6,659 bases of DNA from an uncultured Actinomyces sp. Its GTDB lineage: Bacteria > Actinomycetota > Actinomycetes > Actinomycetales > Actinomycetaceae. Location: positions 1 through 6,659 of the forward strand of contig CALHZX010000086.1 of the NCBI GenBank assembly GCA_938040725.1, read 5' to 3'. The notes under the pieces were generated by a model. It saw only the letters and a list, made by a program, of their open reading frames with translations. It was not told where the DNA came from and did not search any database. Each line of letters starts with the position of its first letter. The stretch's first letter is position 1. Positions 3,400-6,659 of the stretch are shown here, piece by piece. Position numbers and translations under genes: made by a program.

Positions 3400-6300
3400 A
3401 TGTCCCATCGCAAAACCTCGGCGTTGGTGCTGCTAACCGCGGGCACCCTCGCCATGACCACCGTGAGTATCCCGGCAGCATTCGCCGCGGATGCGCGCGA
3501 GGAAAGCCAGTCGGGTGCCCCCGCCTCCTCCGTCGACGCACGCTCCGGAGCCCCGCAGTCGGGGAGTTCCGACGAGTCAGGAGAAGAGAACCCGACCACC
3601 ACCCCCGAGAGCTTCCCCTCCGACGACACCCCGACGACAATCATCGTCCAGCTCGAAGATGGAGCGGTCGGCATCCCGTGGTACCGTCGCGTCTTTGGCC
3701 TGTCCTCGTCGACCAAGCACGAGACGGTCAAGGACCGCATCGAACACTCGGTTGAAGCGGTCGTGCCCGGCGCGGACGTGACGGATGTGCGGGACTACAC
3801 CCACGCACTCGACGGTTTCGCCATCGAGGCTCCGGCCTCCTCCCTCGATGCCATCAAAGCCACCGAAGGCGTGAAGGCCGCCTTCATCGAGCGCTACCAC
3901 AAACCCATGGTCGTCGAGGGTGACGGGGGAGCACTGGGTGCCGAGGCCATCGATCCCGCCCTGCAGAACGCATCTTCCCTGGAGATGACGCGCGCCAACC
4001 AGGCCACCCAGAAGGGGGACCGCCAGGTCGTCGAGGTCATCGACACGGGCATCGAAGCCAGCCACCAGGCCTTCTCCGGTTCCATGGACGGTGTCGACGT
4101 GCGCATGAGCCAGGCCGACGTCGAGGCCTTCGCCGCCACTCTGCCCCACGGCAAGACCGGCAGCTACATCAACAAGAAGATCCCCTTCGTCTTCGACTAC
4201 GCGGACAACGACCCCGACGTGCTGCCCAAGTCCAGCAAGGACCTCTCGCATGGCACCCACGTCGCCGCGATCGCCGCCGCCAACGCAGCCGACCTGCAGG
4301 GAACCGCGCCCCACGCGCAGATCATCGTCGCGAAGGTCGCCTCCGACCAGGACGGATCGATCCCGGACAGCACCGTCCTGGCGGCCCTCGACGACGCTGT
4401 CGTCATCAAGCCCGACTCGATCAACCTCTCCCTCGGCGAGGACGCAGGCATGGGCACCGAGGCCGGAACCATGTACGCGGAGGTCTACAAGAACCTCGCC
4501 GCCGCCGGCGTGACCGTCAACGCCGCCGCGGGCAACTCCTACTCGAGCGCCTACTCCAACAAGAGCGGCAAGAACCGTCCCTACGCGACCGACCCCGACG
4601 CGGGCACGCTCTCCGAACCCGCCTCCTACAGCTCGACCCTCGCCGTTGCCTCGGTCAACAACCAGGACGCGCTGCCCTACGTGACGGTGGGGGATCGCAA
4701 GGTTGTCTACCGAAAGTCCCGCGGCCTCAAGGATGCCTTCGTGCCGAGCCTCACGGACATCGAGGAGGGAACCTACACCCTCGTCTACGCCGGCATTGGT
4801 GACGCGGCAGCCCTCGACAAGCTGGTGGCCGAGCATCCCGGCGACCTCTCGAAGGTCATCGTCCTGGAAGACCGCGGTGGCTCCGACAGCGCCACCGGCG
4901 CGGACATGACCCACGAGGCCAAGGTCAAGGGCCTCACGCAACTGATCTCCAAGCCTGCCGCCCTCATCATCGGCGACTCCGAGGCCAGCGAAAACCCGTA
5001 CGTGGCCACCATCGAGGCCACCCATACGATGCCGACGGTGACCATCACCCAGAAGGAGAAGGACGCACTCATTGAGGCCATCAAGGCCAGCGAGTCCGGT
5101 TCCATCACCATCTCGAACCCGCACTCGGGAGTGATGCTCGCTTCGACCAATCCGTCGATCTCCGACTTCACGTCGTGGGGTGTTACCCCCGATCTCAAGC
5201 TCAAGCCCGAGATCGCCGCCCCCGGCGGCAATATCGTTGCCGCCGTCCTGGGCAACACCTACCGCTCCATGTCGGGAACGTCCATGGCGACCCCGCAGGT
5301 CGCGGGCATCGCTACCCTCGTGCGCCAGCGTGTCAACGACGACCCGGCATTCGCTGGCCTGTCGGCGGCGGACAAGGCCGCCATCGTTACCACCCTCATG
5401 ATGGGCACCGCCCACCCGCTGCTCGACATCGACCAGAACAATGGCACCTACTACTCGCCGCGCCGCGTGGGCGCGGGCCAGGTGGACGCGCTCGCGGCTA
5501 CGACCACGACCGTGTACCCGATCGTTGTCGGCGCGGAAAACCCGTGGCGCCCCAAGGCTGACCTGGGTGAGGGCATGAACGGGTGGTCCTTCCAGGTGAC
5601 CCTGAGGAACGTCTCCGACACCGACCACACGTACACCCTGGGTGGCCAGGCGCTCTCCGAGATCGTCGAGGGTGGCCTGTTCACCGAGCATTCGAAGAAC
5701 TGGGCGGGGCAGGGCATCGACCTGACCTACTCTGCCGACTCGGTGACCGTGCCCGCCAAAGGTGCCACGACGGTGACCGTCACCGTGACCCCGCGCTCTG
5801 CCTTCGCCTCGTACGCAGCGGAGAACGCGCCCAAGGGTACGTTCGTCGACGGTGCCGTGACCTTCACGAGTGCCGACGGTCAGCCCGACCTGACCGTGCC
5901 CTACATGGGCTTCTACGGCTCCTGGGGCTCACCCGCCGTCTTTGACGCCAAGTGGTTCGACGGCACGACCAACGCGGTCCACTCCTGCGCCTCGACGCTG
6001 CTCAACCCCGCGACCGAGGTGCCCCTCGGCGCGCTGAACCCGCTCGTCGGCCAGGAGATCGACGACGTGCGCGCGGTCGACCCCGCGTACTTCATCATGT
6101 CGCGTTCGGCGCTGCCCGACGCCCCCTCCCGTCTCCTGCCGCGCACCTGCCTGCTGCGTAACTCCCCGAAGGTGACCTACAGCTACACGAACGAGGCCGG
6201 CGACGTCGTGCGCGAGTACACCTTCGAGCGCGCCCGCAAGTCCCTGTTCAACTATCACGCCAGCAGGATCGAGCCCATCGAAAGCCAGGAAGGCAACAAC

Positions 6301-6659
6301 CCCGTCTTCGACGGATTCGACAAGGACGGCAAGGAGCTGCCCGCGGGCCGCTACAAGCTGATGATCGACGCCGCCTCGGTCGCTCCCTCGAGCATCTCCC
6401 AGCAGATGACCTGGGACTTCACCCTGGACACCCAGGCTCCCGTCATCTCCAACCTGGTCGTGACCGGCGAGGGGGACGCGCGCGTCGTCTCCTTCGACGT
6501 CGCCGACAACTCGCCGCTGGCGGGGATCGCCTTCTCCGAGTCGCCGACCTCGCGTCACTACTACGACGAGAAGGAGGCCGTGGGCGCCAACCGCCAGGCC
6601 GACGGCACCTACGCCAAGCACTACGAGATCAAGTGGGCAGACCTCATCGACCGCGCGGA
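3400..6659 (+). CDS. secreted S8 (subtilisin-type) surface protease, C5a-peptidase/lactocepin-like, 3' truncated by the window
   Basis: An extracellular serine endopeptidase, at least 1086 residues, continuing past the right edge. Residues 1-29 are a signal peptide (HRK, then a hydrophobic core, cleavage after AFA). Residues 30-80 are a Ser/Glu/Pro-rich linker, and about 80-167 resemble an I9-type propeptide. The catalytic domain (about 190-700) has Asp215 (VIDTGIE), His284 (HGTHVAAI, where A replaces the usual G), oxyanion Asn379 (AAAGN) and Ser628 (SGTSMATP). A PA domain of about 150 residues (430-580) is inserted between Asn379 and Ser628, and SWGVTPDLKLKPEIAAPGG (592-610) is typical of this subfamily. 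An Fn3-like domain (about 705-845, ending VPYMGFYG) follows, then a further segment with DTQAPVISNL (1010-1019). A wall anchor, if any, lies outside the window. TAG at 3397-3399 precedes the ATG, fixing it as the earliest start; the ribosome site (AAGTGAG, 3387-3393) is weak. Known relatives cleave complement C5a or casein; the substrate here is unknown. Confidence 0.93.
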   Translation, partial: MSHRKTSALVLLTAGTLAMTTVSIPAAFAADAREESQSGAPASSVDARSGAPQSGSSDESGEENPTTTPESFPSDDTPTTIIVQLEDGAVGIPWYRRVFGLSSSTKHETVKDRIEHSVEAVVPGADVTDVRDYTHALDGFAIEAPASSLDAIKATEGVKAAFIERYHKPMVVEGDGGALGAEAIDPALQNASSLEMTRANQATQKGDRQVVEVIDTGIEASHQAFSGSMDGVDVRMSQADVEAFAATLPHGKTGSYINKKIPFVFDYADNDPDVLPKSSKDLSHGTHVAAIAAANAADLQGTAPHAQIIVAKVASDQDGSIPDSTVLAALDDAVVIKPDSINLSLGEDAGMGTEAGTMYAEVYKNLAAAGVTVNAAAGNSYSSAYSNKSGKNRPYATDPDAGTLSEPASYSSTLAVASVNNQDALPYVTVGDRKVVYRKSRGLKDAFVPSLTDIEEGTYTLVYAGIGDAAALDKLVAEHPGDLSKVIVLEDRGGSDSATGADMTHEAKVKGLTQLISKPAALIIGDSEASENPYVATIEATHTMPTVTITQKEKDALIEAIKASESGSITISNPHSGVMLASTNPSISDFTSWGVTPDLKLKPEIAAPGGNIVAAVLGNTYRSMSGTSMATPQVAGIATLVRQRVNDDPAFAGLSAADKAAIVTTLMMGTAHPLLDIDQNNGTYYSPRRVGAGQVDALAATTTTVYPIVVGAENPWRPKADLGEGMNGWSFQVTLRNVSDTDHTYTLGGQALSEIVEGGLFTEHSKNWAGQGIDLTYSADSVTVPAKGATTVTVTVTPRSAFASYAAENAPKGTFVDGAVTFTSADGQPDLTVPYMGFYGSWGSPAVFDAKWFDGTTNAVHSCASTLLNPATEVPLGALNPLVGQEIDDVRAVDPAYFIMSRSALPDAPSRLLPRTCLLRNSPKVTYSYTNEAGDVVREYTFERARKSLFNYHASRIEPIESQEGNNPVFDGFDKDGKELPAGRYKLMIDAASVAPSSISQQMTWDFTLDTQAPVISNLVVTGEGDARVVSFDVADNSPLAGIAFSESPTSRHYYDEKEAVGANRQADGTYAKHYEIKWADLIDRA

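Noticed and set aside
3577..5691. A 704-codon open frame on the minus strand opposite the protease gene
   Set aside because: It is the antisense shadow of a GC-rich gene. Its translation is a Gly/Val/Arg/Asp-rich string without domains, while the plus strand has a complete S8 protease with catalytic residues.
5929..6621. A 230-codon minus-strand open frame near the right edge
   Set aside because: Same shadow effect opposite the protease. The composition is repetitive and Gly/Val-rich, with no recognisable motif.

Overview
This window looks like high-GC actinobacterial DNA. The coding regions are GC-rich, the gene repertoire suits an Actinomycetaceae-type (Actinomyces/Schaalia-like) host, and some genes use strong AAGGAG-type ribosome sites while another may be leaderless. 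That taxonomic placement is inference from gene content and composition, not from a marker gene.

Layout, left to right. Positions 1-76 hold the 3' tail of an unidentified plus-strand gene. Next is a 59-residue cysteine-rich protein (169-348), the short actinobacterial type that opens MCRPxTCxxCGK. A long hairpin follows at 401-441. A four-helix small membrane protein of unknown role lies at 514-879. The 309-base gap 880-1188 has no convincing gene. It holds an 86-base nested inverted-repeat unit (970-1055) whose outer 12-bp arms are flanked by a near-perfect 6-bp direct repeat, resembling a miniature mobile or palindromic element.

A class I SAM-dependent methyltransferase (1189-1791, probable TTG start) converges on a minus-strand alpha/beta hydrolase (1775-2560), and their 3' ends overlap by 17 bp. 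The hydrolase is divergent from a YbjQ/UPF0145-type protein (2780-3097), which ends at a clear rho-independent terminator (3129-3182).

The last third is one large gene that runs off the right edge (3400-6659, at least 1086 residues). It encodes a secreted, cell-surface-type subtilisin (S8) protease of the C5a-peptidase/lactocepin architecture: signal peptide, propeptide, catalytic domain with Asp215/His284/Asn379/Ser628, an inserted PA domain, then Fn3-like domains. Its roughly 215-base upstream region carries several small palindromes, one overlapping a plausible -10 element.

The hexamer GGATAG/CTATCC appears eight times by eye. All copies are intergenic and fall in two clusters (974-1051 and 3209-3368), one inside the palindromic unit and the other in front of the protease gene. 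No obviously new multi-gene system is visible. The most unusual material is this intergenic repeat and palindrome content. Apart from the convergent pair, the genes look like independent single-gene units rather than one pathway.
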